DNA of 64,000 nucleotides, from contig CATLCV010000003.1 in the NCBI GenBank assembly GCA_949893755.1, forward strand, positions 21,852-85,851. The letters are read 5' to 3'. A model generated the notes under the pieces. The model was not told the origin of the DNA, did not search any database, and saw only the letters and a program-made list of their open reading frames with translations. Positions 8,882-17,997 of the stretch are shown here, in pieces. Positions within the stretch are counted from its first letter, which is position 1; each line of letters begins with the position of its first letter. Position numbers and translations under genes: made by a program. This stretch comes from an uncultured Lachnospiraceae bacterium (GTDB lineage: Bacteria > Bacillota > Clostridia > Lachnospirales > Lachnospiraceae).

Positions 8882-9302
8882 GTTTGATTCCTCCAATTTC
8901 TATTGTTTTTTGATGAGTTTAGTTTACCAGAAGCTGCATAAAGCCGCTTCCTCCCCCGCAACTTTTTCAGCGTACGATTTTGACTTCGGATGCTGACATA
9001 CACTTTTCCTTATTTTAAAAAAGGTCAAAAATCCGATATTGTTTTTGACCTTCTATATTTGCACCTCCCTGAAAAGTTACTTTTCACGGGATGGGGAAAA
9101 TCGATTAAAATGAATACAAAAGACGCCTCTGAACTGCAAAAGAAGAGATGAACTAAAAAAATAAAATCTCTGAAACTTTTCCCCAGTTTTTTTTATCTAA
9201 TAAGTATCAATCGATTGAAGAGGAAGATGAAATACCATTTTCAAATTCTGTTAGAATGAATTGCACAGATATGCATAATGAAATACGAAAGGACGTGGGG
9301 AC
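8882..9302. promoter_or_regulatory. Intergenic regulatory region with an 11-bp inverted repeat
   Basis: AAGGTCAAAAA (9021-9031) and TTTTTGACCTT (9042-9052) form a perfect inverted repeat with a 10-base spacer, located about 140 bases upstream of the glycoside operon. GAAAAGTTACTTTTC near 9072 is a second small palindrome, and ATCGATTA/ATCGATTG occur near 9102 and 9210. These are candidates for operators of an unlinked sugar-responsive regulator. The promoter of the divergent sigma factor gene should lie near 9240-9280. Confidence 0.5.
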
Positions 9303-9827
9303 GTGGCAGATATGGCAGGGCTTGTGAGAAAGGCGCAGGCAGGGGATAAAGAGGCTTTTGTAGATTTGATCGATAGCTGCAAGCAGGGATTATATAAAAC
9401 AGCGATCGCGATGCTGCGCAATGACGCGGACGCGGCGGATGCGATCCAGGATGCAGTCCTGAACAGCTATGAAAATTTACAATCCTTAAAGAAACCGCAG
9501 TTTTTCAAGACATGGATCACAAGAATATTGATCAATCAGTGCAACCGCATCTTAAAGAGGCGCGGAAACATCGTTCCGATCCATGAGCATCCGGAACTGG
9601 AATACACCGCTCCGGACACATCCGGAAGGGCGTTTATAGAATTGCTGAACAAATTGGAGGAGCAGTACCGTATCGTATTATATCTGTTCTACGTAGAAGA
9701 ATTCAGCATCAAGGAGATCAGTTCGATCCTGGAAATGAATGAAAATACGGTAAAAACCAGGTTATCCAGAGGGCGCGGCAATTTCAGGAAGCTCTATATG
9801 AGAGAAAATCAGATCTCCTGCTGCTGA
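9303..9827 (+). CDS. ECF-type RNA polymerase sigma factor
   Basis: 174 residues with the two-domain ECF layout. Region 2 includes DAADAIQDAVLNSYENL and KPQFFKTWITRILINQC; region 4 is the helix-turn-helix EQYRIVLYLFYVEEFSIKE followed by EMNENTVKTRLSRG. The GTG at 9303 has GAAAGGA upstream; an ATG three codons later is an alternative. It is followed 88 bases downstream by a DUF4179-type membrane anti-sigma protein, so the pair likely responds to an envelope stress and controls its own promoter. Target promoters were not searched for. Confidence 0.93.
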   Translation: MADMAGLVRKAQAGDKEAFVDLIDSCKQGLYKTAIAMLRNDADAADAIQDAVLNSYENLQSLKKPQFFKTWITRILINQCNRILKRRGNIVPIHEHPELEYTAPDTSGRAFIELLNKLEEQYRIVLYLFYVEEFSIKEISSILEMNENTVKTRLSRGRGNFRKLYMRENQISCC

Positions 9828-9915
9828 GCAAAACGAAGGTTCAGCGAAAGGCTGGAATCCGACGGAAGTATGCTGCTCTGGAACAGAAATTGATTTGGAA
9901 AGAAGAGGTGTAAGG

Positions 9916-11058
9916 ATGGGCAATTATGAACAAGATTTTATTGAAAAAATGAGAGAAGAGATCCAGATTCCGGATCTGGTAAATGATAAACTGAACGAAA
10001 GCTATGAAAAAATACGTCAGGATGAGGTGAAAATGAAGATGAAACAGACCGGTTTATTTAAAAACAGAAACAGATTTTACAGAAGCCTTACAGCGGCGGC
10101 GGCAGCTGCGTGCACCATCGCTGCATTATCCGGAATATTTTATATGAATCCGGCATTGGCGCAGGATATCCCGATCCTGGGAAATGTGTTCGGACGTCTG
10201 CAGGAAGTGAGGGAGAACAGCGAATATCCGGACAAGGACAAAACTGCGTATGAAAATATCAGCGAACACTCCGAGCCGGTTCAGGAGGCCGGAAATACTG
10301 CTGAAAACGAAATCGGGACGATGACCGTCTCCGACGCCTACTGCGACGGATATGATATGTATTTTACACTTTCCCTCCGGGTAGAGGATGAAGAGCTGAA
10401 AACAGCCGGATATGTTTCGGCCATGCATCAGGAGGGAGAGGATGATGCCCTTTATGAGCTTGGAAAGTTTACGATCAACCAGAAACAGGTATGGCCGACA
10501 GAAGCCACAGTGCTTCGGAAGGCAGAAGACGGAGTTTATGTCGGATTATGCCGGATTAACGCATCGTCGAATCGAGACGTATCTTTTGAAGGACAGATGA
10601 CAGTGAATGTAGACATTAACGGCCTGACTGCGTATCGGGAATCCAATCTTGGTTATATGGAGACCTTCCAGGAGATAAAAGGAGACTGGAGCATGCAGTT
10701 TGGCGTTGAAACAGATACCTCCTCTAACCGCACGGCCGAGCCCAATGCGCAGAGCAATGGAATCATCGTGCAGAAGGCAGTCCAGACCCCCAGCAATATG
10801 CATGTGACCTGTTATCTTCCTGCGGAGCTGGCAGAAAAGAATCCGGCATTTGTCCTGCTGGAAGAGAACGGAAACCGTGTGCAAAATGAAAGCGCAATGT
10901 ACAATACGCAGGACGACGGCAGCCAGATCCAGGAAATGGTATTCAACACATCCCAGGCAGACCAGTTTGTGATGCAGGTATTCGACAAGAATGCAGGAAC
11001 CGATGGAAACGGCGGAGTTCCGTTGATCGCAGAAATTCCATTTTCCATGGGTGAATAA
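9916..11058 (+). CDS. DUF4179-type anti-sigma factor, membrane-anchored
   Basis: A 380-residue protein with a cytoplasmic N-terminal segment (IPDLVNDKLNESYEKIRQDE), one membrane helix near residues 60-80 (SLTAAAAAACTIAALSGIFY) followed by MNPALAQDIPILGNVFG, the hallmark just after the helix in DUF4179 proteins, and a large external domain. The ATG at 9916 is preferred to an upstream TTG because GAGGTGTAAGG precedes it. The gene follows an ECF sigma factor gene. The cytoplasmic part would hold the sigma factor inactive, with the external domain sensing the signal. No second gene follows in the operon. Confidence 0.85.
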   Translation: MGNYEQDFIEKMREEIQIPDLVNDKLNESYEKIRQDEVKMKMKQTGLFKNRNRFYRSLTAAAAAACTIAALSGIFYMNPALAQDIPILGNVFGRLQEVRENSEYPDKDKTAYENISEHSEPVQEAGNTAENEIGTMTVSDAYCDGYDMYFTLSLRVEDEELKTAGYVSAMHQEGEDDALYELGKFTINQKQVWPTEATVLRKAEDGVYVGLCRINASSNRDVSFEGQMTVNVDINGLTAYRESNLGYMETFQEIKGDWSMQFGVETDTSSNRTAEPNAQSNGIIVQKAVQTPSNMHVTCYLPAELAEKNPAFVLLEENGNRVQNESAMYNTQDDGSQIQEMVFNTSQADQFVMQVFDKNAGTDGNGGVPLIAEIPFSMGE

Positions 11059-11127
11059 ATTTCTAACTGTGCGGCTGCGTTAGCAGACGCAAGAGTGGGT
11101 CAGCACGGTTTTTGCGGATGGATAAAT
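11059..11127 (+). repeat. Dispersed intergenic repeat, family 1, copy A (partial)
   Basis: The stretch with GCGGCTGCGTTAGCAGACG and CAGCACGGTTTTTGCG recurs with small changes at 22892-22991 and, inverted, at 63837-63940. This copy lacks the 13-bp hairpin end that the other two carry. Confidence 0.8.
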
Positions 11128-11160
11128 GTCAGCCCGGCGGAGAACTCCCGCCGGGCTGAC
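11128..11160. terminator. 13-bp GC-rich hairpin between convergent genes
   Basis: GTCAGCCCGGCGG (11128-11140) pairs perfectly with CCGCCGGGCTGAC (11148-11160). It abuts the stop codon of the minus-strand permease gene at 11161 and follows the anti-sigma gene. It may stop transcription from both sides, though neither side has a long T run. Confidence 0.65.
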
Positions 11161-12456
11161 TTATCCGGCAGCCTCATGCCTCTGAAATCCACCCCTCGCA
11201 AGCAGCAGCATGACCGCCGTGAATACCGCGTACAATATTGCCCTTGCCGAAAATGCATCCAAGACCAGGCCGCCTGCCTGATAGGAAATATATTTTCCAA
11301 ATTCCGGCATGACCGCCTGATACGGCAGCAAGAACAGCATCAGGTTATACGCCCCTGCCGTTCCGTTCGGCGAGAGAAGCATGGGAATGAAAAGGACCGG
11401 AACCAGTACGATCAGCACAAGATAGGGGCTTTTCATCCTGGAGGACAGAAAGAGTGTCAGCCCGATCATGCCCAGCAGTACCAGATAAAGGATCCCGATA
11501 TTGAGCATGGTCCCCCGCAGAAATGTCAGCGGATACGGGATTGCCGTGTTTGCGATCTGCATCGGCAGATTCCAGCCCGACACGCCGAACGCCGCAAGCG
11601 GTATTGCGCAGGCAGCCACCATATGAAGGGCAAATGCAATGGTTCCAAACAGCAGGGATGCCGCAAGCTTTGCCGTGATCAATTTTGTCCTGCCGTATTT
11701 TGCGGATAAGATCACCGCATCGGTTCCCGCCTGATATTCGCCTGAAAAAACCGGCGCAATCACAATGCAGATCGCCAGTACCGCAAACAGCAGCAGATCG
11801 AAGCTGCTTATGATGACCTCCCAGCCTTCGTAATAACCATATTGCAGGGGCGTATCGATTTTTCCCGCCATGCCGTTCCAATAGGCCTTCTGCTCATCGG
11901 ATAATGCGCGGCCCGGTTCGTTCAATATGGCTTCCCTTTTGGCCTGGACCGCCTGATAAAAATTTGCGCCGTCCGAAGCATCCAGGTCCGGAAAGCTATT
12001 GTAGCCCTTGCTCTCATTTGGTGCGGCATAGGTCCTTGCGATCAGATTCAAAAAATTTTCCCGGGGCGCGATCTCATTCCAATACGCATCCCCGATCAAA
12101 AACCGTTCATTTCCGTCGTATCCCACATTTGCGGGATCTTCAAAGAGCCCCTGCACTTCCCGGATGGTCTTCGTAATATATTCCTCCGACAGCGGAACCG
12201 ACAGATCCGCAGATTGCTCCCTGTCATACGCAATCCCCTTTGTCCCTTTTATGACTCCGTTCTGGTCATAGATCTGATATTGTATCACCGGCAGTCCGAA
12301 AAGAAATGCCGTTAAGAGCAGGCTGACCGCCATGATCGTGAGCGTTGATCTTTTCCGGACGATTTTCAAAAATTCATATCTGATCAGTGAAAGTCTGTCT
12401 GCCCCGCGCGGGCGTGTACGATGGGGCGTTCTCTGATTTTGTTTTGCTGACATCAT
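11161..12456 (-). CDS. ABC-2-type transporter permease
   Basis: A 431-residue membrane protein. A basic cytoplasmic start leads to a first helix near residues 38-58 (LTIMAVSLLLTAFLFGLPVI), then a large polar region to about residue 215, then five or six helices (for example FDLLLFAVLAICIVIAPVF and SPYLVLIVLVPVLFIPMLL). EYQAGTDAVILSAKYGRTKL is the cytoplasmic coupling segment common in lantibiotic-resistance and multidrug ABC-2 permeases. The start overlaps the stop of the ATPase gene (ATGATG), so the two are coupled. Together with the upstream two-component system this resembles peptide-antibiotic sensing and resistance modules. The substrate is unknown. Confidence 0.8.
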   Translation of the reverse strand: MMSAKQNQRTPHRTRPRGADRLSLIRYEFLKIVRKRSTLTIMAVSLLLTAFLFGLPVIQYQIYDQNGVIKGTKGIAYDREQSADLSVPLSEEYITKTIREVQGLFEDPANVGYDGNERFLIGDAYWNEIAPRENFLNLIARTYAAPNESKGYNSFPDLDASDGANFYQAVQAKREAILNEPGRALSDEQKAYWNGMAGKIDTPLQYGYYEGWEVIISSFDLLLFAVLAICIVIAPVFSGEYQAGTDAVILSAKYGRTKLITAKLAASLLFGTIAFALHMVAACAIPLAAFGVSGWNLPMQIANTAIPYPLTFLRGTMLNIGILYLVLLGMIGLTLFLSSRMKSPYLVLIVLVPVLFIPMLLSPNGTAGAYNLMLFLLPYQAVMPEFGKYISYQAGGLVLDAFSARAILYAVFTAVMLLLARGGFQRHEAAG

Positions 12457-13427
12457 CTTTTTCCTCCTCTGCTTTTTTTGCTGTTATTGATAGAAACATG
12501 ATTCTTCCGCTTTTTTCGATCTGTGCTTGACGGATCCGGCTGCGGATTTTCATGCGGATCGTAATCATTTTCTCCGAAATGGTACAAAAACAGATCCTCC
12601 AGGCTCGGTTCCGCTGCTTCCGCCTCCTCTGCCGGCCGGGCTTCGTCTACGATCCGCAGCCTGACCTGATTTCCCTCGTGATGCAGATTCACGACAGAAA
12701 ATTTCCTGCTGTATCGGTCGGCGTCCCGCTCATCCACCAGCATTTCCCACACCTTGCCCTTCATGCTGTCGGTAACCGCGGCCATCGGTTCCTGCAGCAG
12801 GAAGCTGCCGTTTTTCATCAATAAAATGGTATCTGCAATGTAGGAAACATCCGAAACGATATGGGTGGAAAGGATCACGATTTTTTCCTTTGCAAAATCG
12901 GAGATCAGGTTTCGGAAGCGCACACGCTCTTTGGGGTCGAGCCCTGCGGTCGGTTCATCCAGGATCAGGATGGCCGGGCTGTTCAGCTCCGCCTGCGCAA
13001 TGCCAAGACGCTGTTTCATGCCGCCGGAAAAGGATTTGATCTTTTTGTCCGCCGCATCCTGCAGATTGACCATTTGAAGCAGGTTTTCCGTCCTGGTTTC
13101 CGCCCGTTTTTTATTCAGTCCCTTGACGGCTGCCATATACAGCATAAACTCACGAGCCGTAAAGTCGGGATAAAATCCGAAGTCCTGCGGCATATAGCCT
13201 AAATGGGTGTAATACCGCTCGCCAAGCTCTCCGATCGTTTTTCCGTTGAACCGGATGCTGCCTGCGGTGGGCTTCAAGACACCGCTGATCATCCGCATCA
13301 GCGTTGTCTTTCCCGCGCCGTTCGCGCCAAGCAGCCCGTAAACGCCCGGCACCAATGTGGCGTTTACATGACTGACCGCGTAATTGGTTCCATATTGCCT
13401 GCTCAGGTCCTGCAGCTGTAATTCCAT
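12453..13427 (-). CDS. ABC transporter ATP-binding protein
   Basis: 324 residues with Walker A GANGAGKTT near residue 37, signature SFSGGMKQRLGIAQAEL, Walker B ILILDEPTAGLD, and the switch histidine in ILSTHIVSD. The C-terminal extension is variable and ends in a basic tail. The ATG at 13427, two codons inside a TTG, follows GGGAGG. It is co-transcribed with the permease, which overlaps its last codons. A hairpin and a regulator-type repeat lie just upstream (13456-13524), so this pair may have expression separate from the histidine kinase gene. Confidence 0.95.
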   Translation of the reverse strand: MELQLQDLSRQYGTNYAVSHVNATLVPGVYGLLGANGAGKTTLMRMISGVLKPTAGSIRFNGKTIGELGERYYTHLGYMPQDFGFYPDFTAREFMLYMAAVKGLNKKRAETRTENLLQMVNLQDAADKKIKSFSGGMKQRLGIAQAELNSPAILILDEPTAGLDPKERVRFRNLISDFAKEKIVILSTHIVSDVSYIADTILLMKNGSFLLQEPMAAVTDSMKGKVWEMLVDERDADRYSRKFSVVNLHHEGNQVRLRIVDEARPAEEAEAAEPSLEDLFLYHFGENDYDPHENPQPDPSSTDRKKRKNHVSINNSKKSRGGKR

Positions 13428-13446
13428 ATTCAAAACCCTCCCTATT

Positions 13447-13486
13447 AAAAAAAGATGACCTATGCTTTACAGCATAAATCATCCGT
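13447..13486 (-). terminator. Hairpin plus T run directly before the ABC ATPase gene
   Basis: On the minus strand GATGATTTATGCT pairs imperfectly with AGCATAGGTCATC and is followed by seven Ts, then immediately by the ATPase ribosome site. It therefore ends or attenuates transcription from the kinase gene right before the transporter. Alternatively TATGCT inside it is the -10 box of a transporter promoter. Confidence 0.6.
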
Positions 13487-13505
13487 CTTAGGGTGGTCTT
13501 TATTG

Positions 13506-13524
13506 CATCTTAAGTTCATCTTAA
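13506..13524 (-). promoter_or_regulatory. Direct repeat, probable response-regulator site before the transporter
   Basis: CATCTTAA at 13506-13513 and 13517-13524 are identical and 11 bases apart, overlapping the end of the kinase gene. A similar 11-base-spaced AGCTTAA pair lies before the regulator gene at 15768. Such spacing is typical for OmpR-family regulators. Confidence 0.55.
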
Positions 13525-14928
13525 TTCAGGTATCGAAACCCGAAACTCCGTCCCTTCATTCCGCTTACTTTTTACCGTAATCTCACCGCCGTGGAGTACG
13601 ACGATCTGCTTTGCGATCGCCAGGCCGAGGCCGCTGCCCTCCGGCTTTTCTTTCGTATTTGTCCCTCTGTAATACCGTTCGAACAGCTCTGCCTGCTCCT
13701 CCTCGTCCATCCCTGTTCCGTTATCCCGCAAAAGGATCGATACCCGGCCCTGTCCGCTTCTTTCGATACGGATAAATACCTTTGTTTCCGGCGGATTATG
13801 GGTGAGCGCGTTGATGATCAGATTTCCGACCGCGCGGCGGAACAGCCTGCTGTCGATCCGGACTACGACCTCATCTTCCGCGCTTTCAAACTCGATCTCA
13901 CGTTTTGAAAAAGCGGGATCGTTGATCAGGTCTATGACCAGCTCTCTGATATAGCGCACAAGATGTATTTCCTGCAAAGACAGGGGGATCACGCCCGCTT
14001 CGAACTGATAGGTCAGTTTCAGGTCATTGATCAGATTTTCCGTATAGACCGCATTTTTCAAAATGATCTTTCCGTATTCCTGCACCTCGCTGCTTTCCGA
14101 AATCTGATTTTCCGCAAGCAGCTCCGCATATCCCTTGATGGGAGACAAAGGTGTTTTTACATCATGTGTAATATTCGTGATCCATTCTCTGCGGACTCTC
14201 TCCGTATCCATCCGTAGCTGGTCGCTGCGGCGGAGTTCCGTGTCCATTTCTCTCAGAGCCGCATAGACCTCGCCGAACACGCCTCCCGTTGAGCATGGCG
14301 TATAGGCGCGCCGGCTGACATCCCGGATGCCCTTTGTGATCTTTCCCAGATGCCTGGAAAGCCAGAATACATAAGCGAACGTAAACAGAAATACGGCGCA
14401 GGAAATGCATGCGATCCCTGTGCGGATCACGGGGGACAGCCGGCTGATATGTTCTCCGTTGTAGTAGAGCATATGCTTTCCGACCGCATAGGGAAAACCG
14501 ATAAAGTAACCGTAGGTTTGCCCGGAGCCTCTATAATTTCCCGCAAAAACCCTGCTATCATTATCGTAAACGTTCGTACCGAATGCCAGAAGCTCGGAGG
14601 CCGTATAGCTGTTGGGACAGTTCTCCGGCTTATGGTGTGAAAAAACCTCCTGCCCGTTTTCATCAATCACCTGCAGCCATAAGCCATACCGGTCCAGATC
14701 TTCAATCCCAAATTCTTTTACTTTAAGCTCTCCCTGTTCTTCTTCAAGCTGAAGGGAAAAATTGTCTGTATACATGTCTGGCCATGAGGCCAGGCTGAGT
14801 CCTTTCGGCTCCGGAATCGCGAACACATAATAAAACAGGCCGATCCCCCCGGCAATGGCCGAGAAGATCACAATCATGACAATGCCGAACGAACGAAAAA
14901 ACAGATTGAGATCGCTTTTATTCTTCAT
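13516..14928 (-). CDS. Sensor histidine kinase
   Basis: 470 residues. A first helix near 13-37 (GIVMIVIFSAIAGGIGLFYYVF), an external domain of about 140 residues, a second helix near 176-196 (ACISCAVFLFTFAYVFWLS), a linker, then HisKA with the phosphoacceptor in WITNITHDVKTPLSPIKG. The ATPase domain has the N box LIINALTHNP, G1 LLRDNGTGM and G2 GSGLGLAIAKQIV. It is coupled to the regulator upstream: their frames overlap by 11 bases. It probably senses an extracellular or membrane-active compound handled by the adjacent ABC transporter, which is inference from neighbourhood. Confidence 0.95.
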   Translation of the reverse strand: MKNKSDLNLFFRSFGIVMIVIFSAIAGGIGLFYYVFAIPEPKGLSLASWPDMYTDNFSLQLEEEQGELKVKEFGIEDLDRYGLWLQVIDENGQEVFSHHKPENCPNSYTASELLAFGTNVYDNDSRVFAGNYRGSGQTYGYFIGFPYAVGKHMLYYNGEHISRLSPVIRTGIACISCAVFLFTFAYVFWLSRHLGKITKGIRDVSRRAYTPCSTGGVFGEVYAALREMDTELRRSDQLRMDTERVRREWITNITHDVKTPLSPIKGYAELLAENQISESSEVQEYGKIILKNAVYTENLINDLKLTYQFEAGVIPLSLQEIHLVRYIRELVIDLINDPAFSKREIEFESAEDEVVVRIDSRLFRRAVGNLIINALTHNPPETKVFIRIERSGQGRVSILLRDNGTGMDEEEQAELFERYYRGTNTKEKPEGSGLGLAIAKQIVVLHGGEITVKSKRNEGTEFRVSIPELR

Positions 14929-15643
14929 AAGGGTCCACCAGCTTATAGCCTAATCCTTTCATTGTGATGATGTATCGGGGCGCCGCGGGATCGTCCTCTA
15001 TTTTTTCACGCAGATGCCGGATATGCACCATGACCGTATTGTCGCACCCGAAGCTGTCCTCGCCCCAGATGGTTTCATATAAGCGTTCGCGGCTGATCAC
15101 CCGGCCTTGATTTTCCGCCAGATACCGCAGGATTTCAAATTCCCGCGCGGTCAGTTCTATGGGGCTGCCGCCTTTTGTGACCCTGCAGCCCTCCGTGTCA
15201 ATTTCCAATTCCCCTGTTTTTATGAGCTCCTTCTCCGACGGGTCCTGCTGATACGCGGCCCGCCGGAGCTGCGCCTTGACCCGGTATGCGATCTCTTTCG
15301 GGCTGAACGGCTTTGCCACGTAATCGTCTCCGCCCACCGAAAGGCCCAGGATCTTGTCCAGCTCGTCATTTCTGGAAGATAAAAATAAGATCGGGCAATG
15401 GGAAAACGCGCGGATCTGTCTGCAGACCTCATATCCGTCCAGATCGGGAAGCATCACGTCTAAAATGATGATGTCCGGGGAGGTCCTGCGGTAGAGCTGG
15501 ACCGCAGTCTGTCCGTCTTCTGTTTTGATAATGTTGTAGTAGCCTTCTATGTTGAGAGCCTTCTCGAGCAGATCCAGGATGTCGGGCTCATCATCCACAA
15601 GCAGGATTTTGTAATCTGTTTTTTGTGCGGGGATCGGGTTCAT
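14918..15643 (-). CDS. OmpR/PhoB-family response regulator
   Basis: 241 residues. The receiver domain shows ILLVDDEPD (acidic pair), phosphoacceptor Asp in DIIILDVMLPDLDGYE, and the conserved Lys in DYVAKPFSPKE. The C-terminal winged helix ends in YIITMKGLGYKLVDP, typical of OmpR proteins. The ATG at 15643 follows GGAGGTGTAAA; the longer frame upstream lacks a site. It precedes and overlaps the kinase gene. Likely targets are its own promoter (direct repeat at 15768) and the ABC genes (direct repeat at 13506). Confidence 0.96.
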   Translation of the reverse strand: MNPIPAQKTDYKILLVDDEPDILDLLEKALNIEGYYNIIKTEDGQTAVQLYRRTSPDIIILDVMLPDLDGYEVCRQIRAFSHCPILFLSSRNDELDKILGLSVGGDDYVAKPFSPKEIAYRVKAQLRRAAYQQDPSEKELIKTGELEIDTEGCRVTKGGSPIELTAREFEILRYLAENQGRVISRERLYETIWGEDSFGCDNTVMVHIRHLREKIEDDPAAPRYIITMKGLGYKLVDPYEE

Positions 15644-15767
15644 TTTACACCTCCGTATCTCTATGAGCATTCCCAAAAACTCCTTGCACCAGATTTTTGA
15701 GATGGGTGCAGGGGAAATTTCCAATCTATATTATATTTCTTACAGAAAGAGGATACAAGCGGGGGCG

Positions 15768-15785
15768 AGCTTAATTTTAGCTTAA
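15768..15785 (-). promoter_or_regulatory. Direct repeat upstream of the response regulator gene
   Basis: AGCTTAA occurs at 15768-15774 and 15779-15785, 11 bases apart and about 125 bases upstream of the regulator start. Its CTTAA core and spacing match the pair at 13506-13524, suggesting autoregulation. Confidence 0.55.
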
Positions 15786-15848
15786 GTTTACATTTTGGGG
15801 CCAGGCCGTAAATTTTTACGATCCGCTGAACATGCCGGCAAAAAAGAG

Positions 15849-15882
15849 GTTACAGTTCACTGGCCAGCCAGCGAACTGTAAC
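15849..15882. repeat. Dispersed palindrome, family 2, copy 1
   Basis: GTTACAGTTC and GAACTGTAAC form perfect 10-base arms around a CTGGCCAGCCAG-type core. Related elements occur at 23875-23906 and 63128-63162. Confidence 0.75.
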
Positions 15883-16149
15883 GAATCCGGCCTATTTAAA
15901 GTTGCCTTACGGCAAGAGGCCGGATTCCAGCCCCAGTACATACTGGCCTGTGACCGTGCAGCGTGGTGCACGGCCCAGGAGTGAACTGTAACAAAAAGAG
16001 ACCTTCATTGTTTTCGTATTCGGTTTATGCTATGATTAAGGCAATCTATATTTTTATAAACCAGAAAAGCACGATACGAGAACTTTGCCATTTTGCGCAA
16101 GAAATTGTTGTTACGTGCCTAAAGAAAACATAAGGACAGAGGTATCGCT

Positions 16150-17997
16150 ATGGAAAGGATCATTGGGATCGATCTCGGTACTACCAACAGCCTGGTTTCC
16201 GTCTGGCAGGATGGACGGAGCCGGCTGATCCCGAATTCATTGGGGGAATATCTGACACCGAGTATCGTAAGTATTGATGAGGAAGGGCATGTATACGTCG
16301 GGAAGATCGCGAAGGAACGGCTGACCTCCCATCCGGAGCACACGGCCGCGTTGTTTAAACGGTTTATGGGGACGGAAAAGACCTATGCTCTCGGCGGCAG
16401 GGAGTATCGTCCGGAAGAGCTCTCGGCATTGGTGCTTCGCAGGCTGAAGGAGGACGCGGAGCGGTATCTGGGTACGGAGATCAAAGAAGCGGTCATCAGC
16501 GTGCCGGCATATTTTAATGATATGGCGAGAAAGGCCACCAAGGATGCGGGGGCCCTGGCGGGGCTTCATGTAGAAAGGATCGTAAATGAACCCTCCGCCG
16601 CCGCGCTGGCATGCCGGAGCACCGGAGGAAAGGGGCAGGCTGAGGAGGATGAGACTCTGCTGGTCTTCGATTTCGGCGGCGGAACCCTGGATGTATCGCT
16701 GGTGGACTGCTTTGACAATGTGGTCGAGATCGTGTCGGTGAGCGGCGATAACCGCCTTGGGGGAAGTGATTTTGACCGTGCCGTCGCAGAGCAGTTCTGC
16801 AAGGAACATGGCCTCTGCTTTGATGCGCTGTCCCCCCAGAGACAGAATGTGATCTTAAGGTGCGCGGCCCAGGCAAAGTGCATGCTGTCCGAGACCGAGC
16901 AGACGGTCATGACCGTTACGGACGGGGAGTTCCAGGGGCAGATGGAACTGACGAACCAGAAGCTGATCCAGATCTCCATGCCTCTGTTCCACAGAATGCT
17001 TGTCCCCGTAAGAGCCGTGCTGAATGACGGACAGAAGGAACGGCTGGAGATCTCCAAGGTCGTACTGGCCGGCGGCTCCTGCAAGATGCCGACGGTCCAG
17101 CAATACCTGCGGCATTTCTTACCCTACGGGCAGATGACGGTGATGGACCCGGATCATATGATCGCCGCGGGAGTGGGCGTGTATGCCGGGATCAAAGAAC
17201 GGAAGGAGGAGGTAAAGGACCTGCTCCTGACCGATATCTGTCCCTTTACCCTGGGCACCGGAGTCTATAATGAGGCTGATGCCCGGCGCTCCATCATGGC
17301 GCCTATCATCGACCGCAACAGTGTGCTGCCCTGCAGAAAGGAACAGCGTTTTCAGACTGCAAAGGATTTTCAGAAGTCTGTGAAGATCGACGTGTATCAG
17401 GGAGAAGCCTATTATACAGACGAAAATATTTATCTGGGGGAGCTTTCTGTGGATGTTCCCATGGCCCTGAAAGGACAGGAATCCATAGCGGTATGCTATA
17501 CCTATGATATCAATGGAATCCTGGTCGTAGATGTGAAGGTGGATTCCACCGGAAAGCAGGCGAGGCAGGTGATCACCACCGGAAAATATACTCTTGACCC
17601 GGCAGAGCTGGAACAGTATCTGAGGGATCTGGAGCAGCTCCATTCTCTTCCTGCAAATGAGGAGGAGAACCAGATGCTGATTGCCTGGGGAGAACGGCTT
17701 TTTGCCCAGACTACCGGGGAGCTGCGGGAAGAGGTCGGAAGGCGGATCCAGTATTTTCAATATCTGGTGAACCAGGAGCAGGATCCGTATAAGATCCGGA
17801 AGCAGCGAAAGTATATCGCGGATTTTTTTGAACGCGCGGACCGGTATCTGGATACATTTGCGGATGCATGGCAGTGCCTGGAGAATGACAGTTCCTGGTA
17901 TGAGCCGGATTCAGGAGCAGATCCGTGTGGGGACGGAGCAGAGTCTATGGCTGAGGAGGAAGATCTGAAATGGTACGACGGGCATTTGACATCTTAG
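16150..17997 (+). CDS. Hsp70-family chaperone (DnaK/HscC-like)
   Basis: 615 residues. The ATPase domain begins MERIIGIDLGTTNSLVSVW and includes VISVPAYFNDMARKATKDAG, IVNEPSAAALA and LLVFDFGGGTLDVSLVD (phosphate-binding loops), with VVLAGGSCKMPTV near residue 310. The substrate-binding part includes ITPFTLG-like CPFTLGTGVYNEADARRS. The length is slightly below DnaK, and the end is acidic and divergent, without the usual DnaK tail, which fits HscC-type specialised Hsp70 proteins. It overlaps the J-domain gene by 28 bases, so the two are a dedicated chaperone pair. The client is unknown. Confidence 0.92.
   Translation: MERIIGIDLGTTNSLVSVWQDGRSRLIPNSLGEYLTPSIVSIDEEGHVYVGKIAKERLTSHPEHTAALFKRFMGTEKTYALGGREYRPEELSALVLRRLKEDAERYLGTEIKEAVISVPAYFNDMARKATKDAGALAGLHVERIVNEPSAAALACRSTGGKGQAEEDETLLVFDFGGGTLDVSLVDCFDNVVEIVSVSGDNRLGGSDFDRAVAEQFCKEHGLCFDALSPQRQNVILRCAAQAKCMLSETEQTVMTVTDGEFQGQMELTNQKLIQISMPLFHRMLVPVRAVLNDGQKERLEISKVVLAGGSCKMPTVQQYLRHFLPYGQMTVMDPDHMIAAGVGVYAGIKERKEEVKDLLLTDICPFTLGTGVYNEADARRSIMAPIIDRNSVLPCRKEQRFQTAKDFQKSVKIDVYQGEAYYTDENIYLGELSVDVPMALKGQESIAVCYTYDINGILVVDVKVDSTGKQARQVITTGKYTLDPAELEQYLRDLEQLHSLPANEEENQMLIAWGERLFAQTTGELREEVGRRIQYFQYLVNQEQDPYKIRKQRKYIADFFERADRYLDTFADAWQCLENDSSWYEPDSGADPCGDGAESMAEEEDLKWYDGHLTS

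Larger units (their letters stand above)
15644..16149. other. Intergenic region with palindromic repeat and chaperone promoter area
   Basis: About 500 bases without a gene. It contains the regulator repeat (15768), a family 2 palindrome (15849-15882), a related half copy (TGAACTGTAAC at 15982-15992), and GC-rich dyads around 15905-15960. The promoter of the Hsp70 gene should lie near 16015-16060 (TTTATGCTATGATTAAGG). Confidence 0.55.
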
